Positions 1-7,139 of a stretch of DNA of 53,887 nucleotides are shown piece by piece. The stretch comes from a virus. The notes beneath the pieces are model-generated. The model ran no database searches, was not told where the DNA came from, and saw nothing but the letters and a program-made list of their open reading frames with translations. Position 1 is the stretch's first letter. Each line of letters starts with the position of its first letter. Position numbers and translations under genes: made by a program. Location of the stretch: the IMG/VR virus record IMGVR_UViG_3300050343_000164, positions 1 to 53,887 of that record; one strand, given 5' to 3'.

Positions 1-399
1 GAACGTGCTGAGAAGCAGGAGCAAGAGTCAGGCGGCATCTACGGTCTCGATCTTGCACAGTCTGCAATCGACGACGTTGAGACCGACATGCCTCGCGAGC
101 GCATCAAGCAAGCTGTTCAGTCTGACTACGAGCTGTTGTTCACCACGCAGACTCTGATCATGACCGAGCTCGGTATCGACGGCCAAGCGTTCGACATCGA
201 CTTGTTGTTCTTCAATCCGTCCAGCCTCGACAAGCAAACGGATACGTGGGTCAACGCTACACCAGCTGACACCTACGACAGTGCCATGCTTGTCATGCAG
301 GAGATTGTCGACGAGCTCAAAGCGTCCGACTCCAAGACCCAGCTTGCTGGTTTCATGGCTAATCGCGCGGCAGCGTTAGAGGCACGTCTTGCCGCTTAG
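1..399 (+). CDS. Hypothetical protein, 5' end outside window
   Basis: The open frame runs from the first base of the window without a start codon, so the N-terminus lies upstream. About 132 residues are visible. They are mostly helical and acidic, and end in an Ala/Arg-rich helix. I recognise no domain. The first ATG in the frame is at 88, but in-frame coding continues upstream of it without a stop, so 88 is probably internal. A strong terminator follows 12 nt after the stop, so this is the last gene of a unit that starts off the left edge, possibly the small-gene block at the right edge if the molecule is circular. Confidence 0.7.
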   Translation, partial: ERAEKQEQESGGIYGLDLAQSAIDDVETDMPRERIKQAVQSDYELLFTTQTLIMTELGIDGQAFDIDLLFFNPSSLDKQTDTWVNATPADTYDSAMLVMQEIVDELKASDSKTQLAGFMANRAAALEARLAA

Positions 400-410
400 T
401 AGTTACTCCA

Positions 411-444
411 CCCCGGTGCCACTCGTTGGCATCGGGTTTTTTTT
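411..444 (+). terminator. Rho-independent terminator
   Basis: CCCGGTGCC and GGCATCGGG form a 9-bp stem (one G-T pair) around a 7-nt loop, followed by eight T. It sits 12 nt after the partial first CDS and separates it from the next block. Confidence 0.9.
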
Positions 445-471
445 CTTAACCCATAGAGGACTCAGCGTGCC

Positions 472-669
472 ATGAACCATGAAGACGAAGAAGAAGGCTT
501 CATCATCGAATTTGAAGCAGCAGACGAGCTCAAGGAACTACTTGTTGCTCAACAAAAGACCCTAATCGAAGCACAAGAGAGCATGCAGTTAGCAACGGAA
601 GCACTCAACACTGCCGAAGAAGTGATCTTAACTATCGTGCCTCAAACCAATCAGGACACGGACAAATGA
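472..669 (+). CDS. Small acidic coiled-coil protein, unknown function
   Basis: 65 residues. The N-terminus is very acidic (NHEDEEEGF) and is followed by a long amphipathic helix rich in Glu, Gln and Ala that could be a coiled coil. AGAGGA lies about 13 nt before the ATG. The gene is first after the terminator at 411-444 and overlaps the next start as ATGA, so it is translationally coupled to it. No family is recognised. Small acidic early phage proteins often target host factors, but nothing here shows that directly. Confidence 0.65.
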   Translation: MNHEDEEEGFIIEFEAADELKELLVAQQKTLIEAQESMQLATEALNTAEEVILTIVPQTNQDTDK

Positions 670-923
670 ACCAAGAATTTCCATTCGAAGAAATCCGCGA
701 CGAGTACGGCGACCTATTCAACAGTGTCGACGCTGCTATGGCTGCAGGTTTCACCCGCAATCAGGTCTGGTCTGTAGTTGACGCAGACTCAGACGACCCA
801 AATGTACACAGCATCTGGTGCTATGGCCCGCCACACCACTATGTCAATTTACTGGGTTACACCTGCACCAGAGAGAAACACGACGACGACACTTACTTTG
901 AGGAAGTAGTTTACCGTGACTAA
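666..923 (+). CDS. Hypothetical protein
   Basis: 85 residues, acidic, with aromatic clusters (IWCYGPPHHY) in the second half. It begins in an ATGA overlap with the gene before it and overlaps the next gene by 8 nt, typical of a coupled early phage operon. No recognised family, signal peptide or membrane segment. Confidence 0.65.
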   Translation: MNQEFPFEEIRDEYGDLFNSVDAAMAAGFTRNQVWSVVDADSDDPNVHSIWCYGPPHHYVNLLGYTCTREKHDDDTYFEEVVYRD

Positions 924-1233
924 TCTAAAGCAACGCATCTTAAACATGGACGCATACCACTCCGGCGATTACTTCGACGTATCGACAGTAGCCCAACGAT
1001 TTAAGGTCGGCTCAGTTGAAGTAAGAGACACGTTCCAAACAATGTGCAACCAGAGATTACTTGTTAAACGCGCACGCCAAGCTCGTTCAACAATCTATAT
1101 GCGCCCCTTCTACAACCGTTGGCTAAGTAAACCATGGGCCATGTATCACCCACCATGTCCCACGCCAGATGAACTGACACCAAACACCTCATTTATCTAC
1201 GGGAGTCCTGTGTATGACCAACATGAAACATGA
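916..1233 (+). CDS. Hypothetical protein, possible winged-helix fold
   Basis: 105 residues from a GTG start that overlaps the previous gene by 8 nt. Residues about 18-55 (FDVSTVAQRFKVGSVEVRDT, then a basic stretch with KRARQAR) look like a helix-turn-helix followed by a basic strand, so DNA binding is possible. This is inference from pattern only. The C-terminus is Pro-rich. It overlaps the next gene by 20 nt. Confidence 0.6.
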   Translation: MTNLKQRILNMDAYHSGDYFDVSTVAQRFKVGSVEVRDTFQTMCNQRLLVKRARQARSTIYMRPFYNRWLSKPWAMYHPPCPTPDELTPNTSFIYGSPVYDQHET

Positions 1234-1399
1234 TCCATGGACCAAGCTGACAGACATGGCAGCAGCACACATCGAGTCGTGCATCCGTGCAGAAAACAGA
1301 CCCGCTGTTGAGAAGCTACTGAGTGAGCTATGCAACAGCACCAAACTAAAACGAGATGTTTTGGTGGACTTTCTAAGCACTAAGCCAATCAAGGAGTGA
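1214..1399 (+). CDS. Hypothetical small protein
   Basis: 61 residues, helical, with no membrane segment or known motif. It overlaps the previous gene by 20 nt and ends 3 nt before the next start. A GGGAG lies at about the right distance before the ATG (1201-1205). Confidence 0.6.
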   Translation: MTNMKHDPWTKLTDMAAAHIESCIRAENRPAVEKLLSELCNSTKLKRDVLVDFLSTKPIKE

Positions 1400-1402
1400 C
1401 TT

Positions 1403-1708
1403 ATGATATTAGCAGGACTAATCGCAGCAGCCGGTCTGCTGTTCCTACTATTCAAATTTGGCATGCGCCGCATCATTAACTACGACATATACGTCGACTT
1501 GTTCGTCACCGTGCTGCTGATGTTCCTACTCGCAGGCACGTTCAGCGGCATGATGGCAGCACTCTTTGCTGGCCTGGTTGTCAGCGTCATGCTCTTCCTC
1601 ATGAAGCGCACCATGCGACATGAGTCATTCGGCATTATCAAGACTGACAAGTTTCCCTACCGCAAGCTGGGCTGGCGCGTGCATGAGCCACAAGGCGTAG
1701 CGTCGTGA
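1403..1708 (+). CDS. Small membrane protein, about three TM segments
   Basis: 101 residues. Hydrophobic stretches at about 2-18, 31-47 and 50-67 are separated by short basic or polar turns (FGMRRIINYD; MKRTMRHES). The C-terminal 30 residues are basic and soluble. AAGGAG is placed correctly before the ATG. Its start and its stop lie within a few bases of its neighbours. It lies far from the lysis genes in an early block, so a role at the host membrane, such as superinfection exclusion, is possible but unproven. Confidence 0.65.
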   Translation: MILAGLIAAAGLLFLLFKFGMRRIINYDIYVDLFVTVLLMFLLAGTFSGMMAALFAGLVVSVMLFLMKRTMRHESFGIIKTDKFPYRKLGWRVHEPQGVAS

Positions 1709-1839
1709 CACGCAAAGAGCTGATCGAGTCACTCATCCAATGGACCTACAAAACAGGTGTTGAATGGGAGTTCGGCTTCGAAGACGAAGGCTTCGTCAGC
1801 GTGATCTTCCCTTACGACGAGGAAGAAGACAATGAATGA
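1705..1839 (+). CDS. Short hypothetical protein, GTG start
   Basis: 44 residues from GTG. The start overlaps the stop of the membrane protein before it (GTGA), and the stop overlaps the next ATG by 8 nt. The peptide is acidic with a Glu/Asp-rich tail (PYDEEEDNE). I call it real because it fills an otherwise 123-nt gap in a perfectly coupled operon and keeps the acidic composition of its neighbours. No family recognised. Confidence 0.55.
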   Translation: MTRKELIESLIQWTYKTGVEWEFGFEDEGFVSVIFPYDEEEDNE

Positions 1840-2419
1840 AGAAACACATCGCACCGTGACAATTACAGCCGAGATGCACACCTCCTACTCCATCGAAGTC
1901 AACGTGCCTAGCTATTTAGACGACGACGATATTTGGCAAAAACTCGTCAGAGACGGACACCTTAACGGCAGCAACATGGTGTGCGACAACGATGGATGGG
2001 CAGATTATTGGACTTGGGGCGATATGTACGATTCAGACTTCAATCCCGTTGCTGACGACTATTCAGACTCCTTCCCAGAAATAACAGACTGCTGGGAAGA
2101 CCATATTGATTCGTACCCACCTCCATGGGAACGCCCCGTCATCGAAGCATTAATAGACGGCATTATTAAACGTGGCTTCTCTATTGAGATACGTTGCGGC
2201 ACGCGACGCATGTATGGCCCAGGCATCGACAAGCGTGAAATTTTTGCTGAACTTGCAGCTGGTGATGAGGATGTAATCGCCTTGCACAAAGACGGAAAAC
2301 ATTCCGGCGTCTTTCACCTTATTTACAACAACGGCTCAAAAAAAGATCCACGAGTAGTTATCCATGACTACTCGTGCCACGACTGGTGCGAAGAAATTAT
2401 GAAGGAGCTACCGCAATGA
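1832..2419 (+). CDS. Hypothetical protein
   Basis: 195 residues, strongly acidic, with many Trp and Tyr (GWADYWTWGDMYDSDF) in the first half. The second half (about 105-195) looks like a small alpha/beta domain. No catalytic motif is recognised. It starts inside the previous gene (8-nt overlap) and ends in an ATGA overlap with the next one. A GAGGAAGAAG stretch before the ATG may serve as SD. Confidence 0.6.
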   Translation: MNEETHRTVTITAEMHTSYSIEVNVPSYLDDDDIWQKLVRDGHLNGSNMVCDNDGWADYWTWGDMYDSDFNPVADDYSDSFPEITDCWEDHIDSYPPPWERPVIEALIDGIIKRGFSIEIRCGTRRMYGPGIDKREIFAELAAGDEDVIALHKDGKHSGVFHLIYNNGSKKDPRVVIHDYSCHDWCEEIMKELPQ

Positions 2420-2682
2420 CAAATGACATCGCTAAACAACTGCTCCAACAAATCAAAGAAATCAACGAGGCATATGCCATGCAGCTTGACCTATCAGACG
2501 GTCGCATGCCGTGTTCCATCACGGACGACCCACTCAACGACTATTCCCACTGGCATGACAAAACTGGTCCGTATGCACAGCACGAAGAAGAAGACTGCTT
2601 CGACGCTTACCGCAACGAGCGTGCCCCAGACCCTGACCCCAACGAACCTAACGACTACGAGAGCAAAAGCCATGGCTATTGA
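2416..2682 (+). CDS. Hypothetical acidic protein
   Basis: 88 residues. I chose the ATG at 2416 rather than the in-frame ATG at 2374, because it makes an ATGA junction with the gene before it and has AAGGAG upstream. A helical N-terminus is followed by a disordered Asp/Glu/Pro-rich C-terminus (PDPDPNEPNDYE). No family recognised. Confidence 0.6.
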   Translation: MTNDIAKQLLQQIKEINEAYAMQLDLSDGRMPCSITDDPLNDYSHWHDKTGPYAQHEEEDCFDAYRNERAPDPDPNEPNDYESKSHGY

Positions 2683-2947
2683 TCAAGAAGTATTAGACAC
2701 CGTAACAGATAAGCTCCGAGCAGCTGTTGAAGAGCTTTGGGAAAGCCGAGAAGCAAACGACATTGGCCCGGTAATAGGCGCTGCTTTATGCCACATGGGC
2801 GCATCAATGTACTTTTACTGCGAAGAAGACAAAGCAGTAGCAGCAGTCGCTGTCTTAGAAGCATGCACATTTGGCATTGAAGAAGCGCGCGCTTTTGCAA
2901 TGACCGATGCTTTAGAAAATAGCTGCAAAAGTCTAACGCTCCAGTGA
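2672..2947 (+). CDS. Hypothetical helical protein
   Basis: 91 residues from the ATG at 2672; a longer in-frame ORF runs upstream through the previous gene and is rejected. Ala/Glu-rich helices, with no TM segment. It overlaps the gene before by 11 nt. After its stop comes a short gap with the first, imperfect copy of the ATTAG-N5-CTAAT element. Confidence 0.55.
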   Translation: MAIDQEVLDTVTDKLRAAVEELWESREANDIGPVIGAALCHMGASMYFYCEEDKAVAAVAVLEACTFGIEEARAFAMTDALENSCKSLTLQ

Positions 2948-2987
2948 AGCAATTGCCCGAAATACCAGAACACCTGTGCGCCCTAAT

Positions 2988-3002
2988 ATTAGTAGGGCTA
3001 TT
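2988..3002 (+). promoter_or_regulatory. ATTAG-N5-CTAAT element, copy 1 (one mismatch)
   Basis: ATTAGTAGGGCTATT has one mismatch in the downstream half. It lies in the gap after the stop at 2947 and 36 nt before the start at 3039. It also sits in a wider inverted repeat, CCCTA-N7-TAGGG (2981-2997). It is the weakest member of the set. Confidence 0.45.
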
Positions 3003-3038
3003 TATTTTACTCATACAAGTATGGGAGCTAACAATTAT

Positions 3039-3233
3039 ATGAGTGATCTCCGATATCACATGTGCAACCAAGACCCCGAAGTTGACTACAGCTGGGAAGA
3101 ATATGACGCACGCGGCATTTACTTATGTCGCGTCTGCCCAAAATGCGTCAAAGCCAAACTCGCAACTTACCGCCCTGAAGTGTTGAACGACTCAAGCTAT
3201 TCAGCAGACGAGCCAATCGAGGAGGACATATGA
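3039..3233 (+). CDS. Small Cys-rich phage protein (two Cys pairs)
   Basis: 64 residues from the ATG at 3039, with GGGAG 11 nt upstream. In-frame ATGs at 3021 and 2976 lack an SD. The core DARGIYLCRVCPKCVKAKL carries a CxxCPxC cluster, followed by a YRPEVL segment and an acidic tail. I know this pattern from small uncharacterised proteins in many phages and prophages. The Cys residues suggest zinc binding. Overlaps the next gene as ATGA. Confidence 0.65.
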   Translation: MSDLRYHMCNQDPEVDYSWEEYDARGIYLCRVCPKCVKAKLATYRPEVLNDSSYSADEPIEEDI

Positions 3234-3430
3234 AATGTGAATGGTGCTCTGACGGCATTTTCTCTGATGAAGACCTTGCCGTGTGGCCCGAAGACGCCCC
3301 CGACGACATCAGCATATCCCCTACCACTGACCTCATGCTGTATCACAAGTGGTGTTTTGAATCGCTTATCAACGAAGAGCGGCAACAACAGCACATGAAG
3401 CATGCACCAGACAACATGGAGATCGCATGA
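3230..3430 (+). CDS. Small protein with possible zinc-binding Cys/His
   Basis: 66 residues. CEWC near the N-terminus (residues 3-6) and YHKWC about 35 residues later could form a CxxC...HxxC zinc site. Between them is an acidic stretch. It is coupled at both ends by ATGA overlaps. Function unknown. Confidence 0.6.
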   Translation: MKCEWCSDGIFSDEDLAVWPEDAPDDISISPTTDLMLYHKWCFESLINEERQQQHMKHAPDNMEIA

Positions 3431-3615
3431 ATAAATACAAAGTCGCTGTCATAGAAACAAGTTACTGGTATGTAACTGTCGAAGGCGAGACCGAATCAAT
3501 AGCGGCAGACAACGCTGTTGTGCTTTTCCAAGAAAACTATGACTCACTTTCAGAAGTCGGTGATGAGTACGTGCCGGGATTTTTAGAGGCACAAATAGAA
3601 GGAAGAGTCGCATGA
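3427..3615 (+). CDS. Hypothetical small protein
   Basis: 62 residues, probably a beta-rich small domain (KVAVIETSYWYVTVEGETES) followed by an acidic helix. ATGA overlaps on both sides. No recognised family. Confidence 0.6.
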   Translation: MNKYKVAVIETSYWYVTVEGETESIAADNAVVLFQENYDSLSEVGDEYVPGFLEAQIEGRVA

Positions 3616-3806
3616 TTAAGACACGCCAAGAAGCAATTCAGTGGTGCCTAACCCATCTACACCATCACATGCAGCACATCGTTACCGACCATGAACCACG
3701 AAACATGATTCAAATAGACCCTGCGGAGCTCACGCAGATTCTATCCGTTCTATCTAACGAGCAATTCTCACGAGGAGACATTAATGAGAACAATCCGACC
3801 CGCTGA
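3612..3806 (+). CDS. Hypothetical small protein
   Basis: 64 residues with a His-rich helix (LTHLHHHMQHI). It starts in an ATGA overlap and its 3' end overlaps the MoxR-type ATPase gene by 23 nt in another frame. It is the last gene of the small-gene block and links it translationally to the ATPase/VWA cassette. Confidence 0.55.
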   Translation: MIKTRQEAIQWCLTHLHHHMQHIVTDHEPRNMIQIDPAELTQILSVLSNEQFSRGDINENNPTR

Positions 3807-4785
3807 TCTTGCTAAGCAAGCAGCTAAAGCAGCCAAATCCGGCCAAGCCACAATGATCTGGGGCTCACCTGGCATCGGCAAATCCGAAATCGTTTATCAA
3901 ACTGGTAAAACGCTCAACGCTAAAGTCTTTGAAATTCGCGCAAATCTTTACGATCCAGTTGATGTACGCGGTGGCCTTAAAGTTGTCGAACAAATGGATG
4001 GTACTTACCGTACAAAATACGGCGTGCCAGAAGACTACCCAGACACAAACTACCAGGGAACCGTTGTGCTGTTTATTGATGACATCACACATGCACCAAA
4101 AGCAACACAAGCCGCACTCATGCAACTATTACTTATGGATCGCATTGGTACTTACCAGCTACCACCAAACACTATAAAAATTGCAGCTGGCAATAGAAGT
4201 TACGACCGTGCAGGCGCTGTCGGAATGACATCAGCAGTGCAAAGTCGTTTCCGACACTACACTTTAGAACCTCATATTGACGACTTCTGTGCTCACGCAC
4301 ACCAAATCGGTATGGACCCATCCATTCCTGCATTTCTACGTTATCGACCAAACCTACTTAACGACATGGATACAACCGAAAGTGCATTCCCAACACCACG
4401 CACTTGGTCATTTGTAAACGAAGCGCTGCCATTTATTGATGACGACGGCTTCTATGACGTTGCGTCATGTGTGGGCGACGGTGCAGCAGGCGAATACTTG
4501 ACCTTCCGTAAAATCTACCACGATCTACCTGACATTGATCAAATCATTCGCAGTCCTGGCAGTGTTCGTGTGCCTGACTCACCTAGTACGTTATATGCAG
4601 TAGCAGGCGCTTTGTCAGCTCGTGCAAGTCAGCAAGATATCAAGCCCATCATGACTTACCTGCGTCGTTTGCCTGCTGAGTATCAAGTCGTAGCAGTCAA
4701 AGACATATTAGGTAAAGACCGCACGCTTGCTACCGAACAAGCAGTACAGCAATACATTACCGACAACGCTTCAGTTATCTTCTAA
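3784..4785 (+). CDS. MoxR-type AAA+ ATPase
   Basis: 333 residues. Walker A is GSPGIGKSE at 27-35. Walker B is VVLFIDDI with D99 and D100, so the usual Glu is Asp. It is followed by a sensor-like IAAGNR and an SRF(R) arginine-finger region. This matches MoxR/AAA_5-type ATPases, which act as chaperones that remodel or load partner proteins and normally pair with a VWA protein. That partner is two genes downstream (5464-6582). AGGAGA precedes the ATG. In phages the substrate of such pairs is not known to me. Confidence 0.85.
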   Translation: MRTIRPADLAKQAAKAAKSGQATMIWGSPGIGKSEIVYQTGKTLNAKVFEIRANLYDPVDVRGGLKVVEQMDGTYRTKYGVPEDYPDTNYQGTVVLFIDDITHAPKATQAALMQLLLMDRIGTYQLPPNTIKIAAGNRSYDRAGAVGMTSAVQSRFRHYTLEPHIDDFCAHAHQIGMDPSIPAFLRYRPNLLNDMDTTESAFPTPRTWSFVNEALPFIDDDGFYDVASCVGDGAAGEYLTFRKIYHDLPDIDQIIRSPGSVRVPDSPSTLYAVAGALSARASQQDIKPIMTYLRRLPAEYQVVAVKDILGKDRTLATEQAVQQYITDNASVIF

Positions 4786-4795
4786 GGAGAACAAC

Positions 4796-5461
4796 ATGGC
4801 ATCAGTAAGATTAGGAAAAGATTTACGAAAAACAATCTTTAGGGCTGCAGAAAAAGCATATGACTCTACTGCAACCGAAGCAACAGTAGACAACGATATC
4901 CTCGAACAAATATGGAAAGGCATCGTTGATCACCCAACACATCAAGCTTACAGCAAGTATGTGGCAGACCACAAAAGAAGCACCGAGAATTTTCTTTATC
5001 AACAGATAAAAAAGACCGAATCAAACAGGCTTTGTGTCTCAGGCTACGGAGGAGAAAAAGAAGATCACCGAATTTACCTTGATCTACCGACAACTCGAAC
5101 CTCTTACATAGACTACGGCTATAACGCTCACCACGTCGAACTAAGCGATTTACATTTATCTTCTGTGCAATATCTTGCCATTAAAGACAAAATAAAAGCA
5201 GTTTCTGAAAAACGCGTACAAGCCGCAACAGACAAACAGCATTACCTACGCCAAATCAAAGCTCTGCTTGAAAGCTGTAACACACTTAAACAGTTACTCG
5301 ATACACAACCTTCAATGAGAGAGTTCGTAGACGACGAGCTGGTTCGTGACATGCACAAAAAAGTGACTCGCGAATCTCAAGCTAGAGAACGTCGTGAAAT
5401 TGCACAAGTCGACAGTGACCTTATTAATCAAGTGGTACTCACATCTAAACTGGTAGCTTAA
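4796..5461 (+). CDS. Uncharacterised protein between ATPase and VWA protein (Nmad5-like?)
   Basis: 221 residues from the ATG at 4796 (AAGGAG upstream, 10 nt after the ATPase stop). An in-frame ATG at 4727 lies inside the ATPase gene and is rejected. The N-terminus (VRLGKDLRKTIFRAAEKA) resembles the start of proteins grouped as Nmad5, a family proposed to be linked to nucleotide modification. I recall this only by pattern, so the name is weak. The centre is beta-rich; the C-terminal 80 residues are a helical, probably coiled-coil region. Its place inside the cassette makes it a candidate substrate or adaptor of the pair. Confidence 0.6.
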   Translation: MASVRLGKDLRKTIFRAAEKAYDSTATEATVDNDILEQIWKGIVDHPTHQAYSKYVADHKRSTENFLYQQIKKTESNRLCVSGYGGEKEDHRIYLDLPTTRTSYIDYGYNAHHVELSDLHLSSVQYLAIKDKIKAVSEKRVQAATDKQHYLRQIKALLESCNTLKQLLDTQPSMREFVDDELVRDMHKKVTRESQARERREIAQVDSDLINQVVLTSKLVA

Positions 5462-5463
5462 TT

Positions 5464-6582
5464 ATGGAACATGAATCATTAACCATGCAGCGTGTTACCT
5501 CAGCGCGTTCGCAGCTTATTCTCAACGAGCCATTCTTCGGCGTATTGAGTCTCAAGCTAAAAGTACGCGAACGCGATGATCTCAAAACAGCTGCAACAGA
5601 CGGTACTCACTTAGACTTCAACGCTAAATTTATAAACAAACTAACTGACATGGAACTGCAGGGCCTCATTGCACACGAAGTCATGCACTGTGTCAGTCAC
5701 CATATGACGCGACGGCAGGAACGCGATCCTATGCAGTGGAACATTGCAGCCGATCACGCAATCAACTTGTTTCTTTTAGATACAGGCTTCATCTTGCCCG
5801 AGGGTGGCGTACACGACGAGCAATATCGTGATATGACAGCCGAAGCAATCTACGAACAAGTTGACGAAGACGCAAAACCTTGTATTTGGGGCTTAGTTAA
5901 TGACGCAGGTGAAGCTGCTGTTGACGCAGACTCCGGTTCTGGCTTGGAAGTTTCATGGGATCTTGCAGTTCAACAAGCTGCCGAAGTTGCTAAAGCAGCA
6001 GGCAAGCTACCAGGCGGAGTCGAGCGTCTTATTGATCAGTTAGAAAAAGCACAGATCGACTTCAGACAATACTTATGGCCTTTCTTTACAGGCAACAGCA
6101 AAGATGATTTCACCTGGCGTCGCCCACACCGTGCTTACATTAGTGAAGACGAATATTTTCCATCAATGCACAGTGAGGCACCCGGTACATACGTCATCGG
6201 CATGGATACTTCTGGCTCAACGCACAATCAAATACACAAATTCCTATCTGAAATTTGCGCTATTCACGAAGACCTTAAACCAGAACGCATGGTATTTATC
6301 CAATGCGATACAGAAGTTGACGAAGCACGCATCGTCGATGTAACTGGTGATGAGGAACTAACCGATAGCATCCTCAATGTAGGCGGTGGCGGCGGCACGT
6401 TATTCCAACCAGTCTTTCGTTGGGTAGAGCAACAGCAAATCGAGCCGGAAGGCATGGTGTTCTTTACTGACTTAGCTCCAGCGGACAACTATCCCCCAGA
6501 GCCAGATTACCCTGTCTTGTGGGTTTCAACAGACGCTAATGAGGTCGCTCCTTGGGGCCAAACCACTTATCTGTTGCAATAA
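5464..6582 (+). CDS. Putative metallopeptidase with C-terminal VWA domain
   Basis: 372 residues. The N-terminal part holds a zinc-protease-like AHEVMHCVSHH (H71, E72, H75) in the context typical of the DUF2201 putative metallopeptidase family. The C-terminal part is VWA-like, with the MIDAS motif DTSGS (D248, S250, S252), a VFIQCD strand and VFFTDLAP. Such proteins pair with MoxR ATPases; here the ATPase is encoded at 3784-4785. Whether it cleaves anything is unknown. No clear SD precedes 5464; M9 (5488) is an alternative start. The dispersed element follows 4 nt after the stop. Confidence 0.85.
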   Translation: MEHESLTMQRVTSARSQLILNEPFFGVLSLKLKVRERDDLKTAATDGTHLDFNAKFINKLTDMELQGLIAHEVMHCVSHHMTRRQERDPMQWNIAADHAINLFLLDTGFILPEGGVHDEQYRDMTAEAIYEQVDEDAKPCIWGLVNDAGEAAVDADSGSGLEVSWDLAVQQAAEVAKAAGKLPGGVERLIDQLEKAQIDFRQYLWPFFTGNSKDDFTWRRPHRAYISEDEYFPSMHSEAPGTYVIGMDTSGSTHNQIHKFLSEICAIHEDLKPERMVFIQCDTEVDEARIVDVTGDEELTDSILNVGGGGGTLFQPVFRWVEQQQIEPEGMVFFTDLAPADNYPPEPDYPVLWVSTDANEVAPWGQTTYLLQ

Positions 6583-6585
6583 TAA

Positions 6586-6600
6586 ATTAGTGCGGCTAAT
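6586..6600 (+). promoter_or_regulatory. ATTAG-N5-CTAAT element, copy 2
   Basis: Perfect copy, ATTAGTGCGGCTAAT, starting 4 nt after the stop of the VWA gene and ending 26 nt before the next ATG (6626). It marks the start of a new transcription unit. Confidence 0.75.
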
Positions 6601-6606
6601 ATCGTG

Positions 6607-6622
6607 TATGCATTGAGGCATA
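6607..6622 (+). promoter_or_regulatory. Hairpin holding the Shine-Dalgarno of the next gene
   Basis: TATGC-ATTGAG-GCATA is a perfect 5-bp stem with a 6-nt loop. The SD GAGG (6615-6618) lies in the loop and first stem base, 7 nt before the ATG at 6626. It lacks an ANGGA core, so it is not an obvious CsrA site. Possible control of translation initiation. Confidence 0.4.
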
Positions 6623-6625
6623 GAT

Positions 6626-6964
6626 ATGAAACCAGCACAAAGCACGACGCTTTCAAGCGATACACAAGACTTTAAAAAATCTATTAGCAGCTTGATACAA
6701 GTCAACAAGTGTCATGTGACACCTGCTGATTGGGCTCGCATCTCAACACTCTACCCTTACGCATCAAGTGCTTGGGTAGCAGTTCCCAAAGAAGACGTGC
6801 GGTTCTTAGAGCTACTTGTCAGAGATGGCTGCTCCTATGCCTACGCATCGTTATTGCAGTCCTGTGATCGCAACAACATTGAGTGGATACATTTTTCCAA
6901 AGATTATCCACTCATACGGGGGCTAGAAGTTTTCACAGATGAGTGGCGAACCCAAACAGCTTAA
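6626..6964 (+). CDS. Hypothetical phage protein
   Basis: 112 residues. The central segment, TPADWARISTLYPYASSAWV followed by VRFLELLVRDGCSYAYASLL, looks like a compact conserved domain, but I cannot name it with confidence. It is the first gene after element copy 2, with its SD in a small hairpin. It overlaps the next gene by 26 nt. Position just ahead of the polymerase suggests a replication or early regulatory role. Confidence 0.6.
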   Translation: MKPAQSTTLSSDTQDFKKSISSLIQVNKCHVTPADWARISTLYPYASSAWVAVPKEDVRFLELLVRDGCSYAYASLLQSCDRNNIEWIHFSKDYPLIRGLEVFTDEWRTQTA

Positions 6965-7139
6965 ACAAAATGTTTTAGACCGCATACGCATCGAACAAGA
7001 AACAAAAGAGTTTTTAGAACGTGGCGGAAAAATCAAAAAAATGCCTAAGCACGCTAGTGCATGGGATGAAGACGCGGTTGAGTTTATCCCGCGCAAAATA
7101 CGAGGTAAAAAACGTGAGCAAGACGCTCCTGACTCTTGA
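6939..7139 (+). CDS. Small protein resembling the RNAP-binding region of SutA
   Basis: 66 residues, basic. The stretch EFLERGGKIKKMPKHAS resembles the FLxxGGKIxxIP core of the RNA-polymerase-binding region of Pseudomonas SutA, a small transcription factor. This is recognition by pattern over about 20 residues and is tentative. If right, the protein could bind host RNA polymerase and bias transcription. It overlaps both neighbours (26 nt each side) and shares the operon with DNA polymerase. Confidence 0.55.
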   Translation: MSGEPKQLKQNVLDRIRIEQETKEFLERGGKIKKMPKHASAWDEDAVEFIPRKIRGKKREQDAPDS

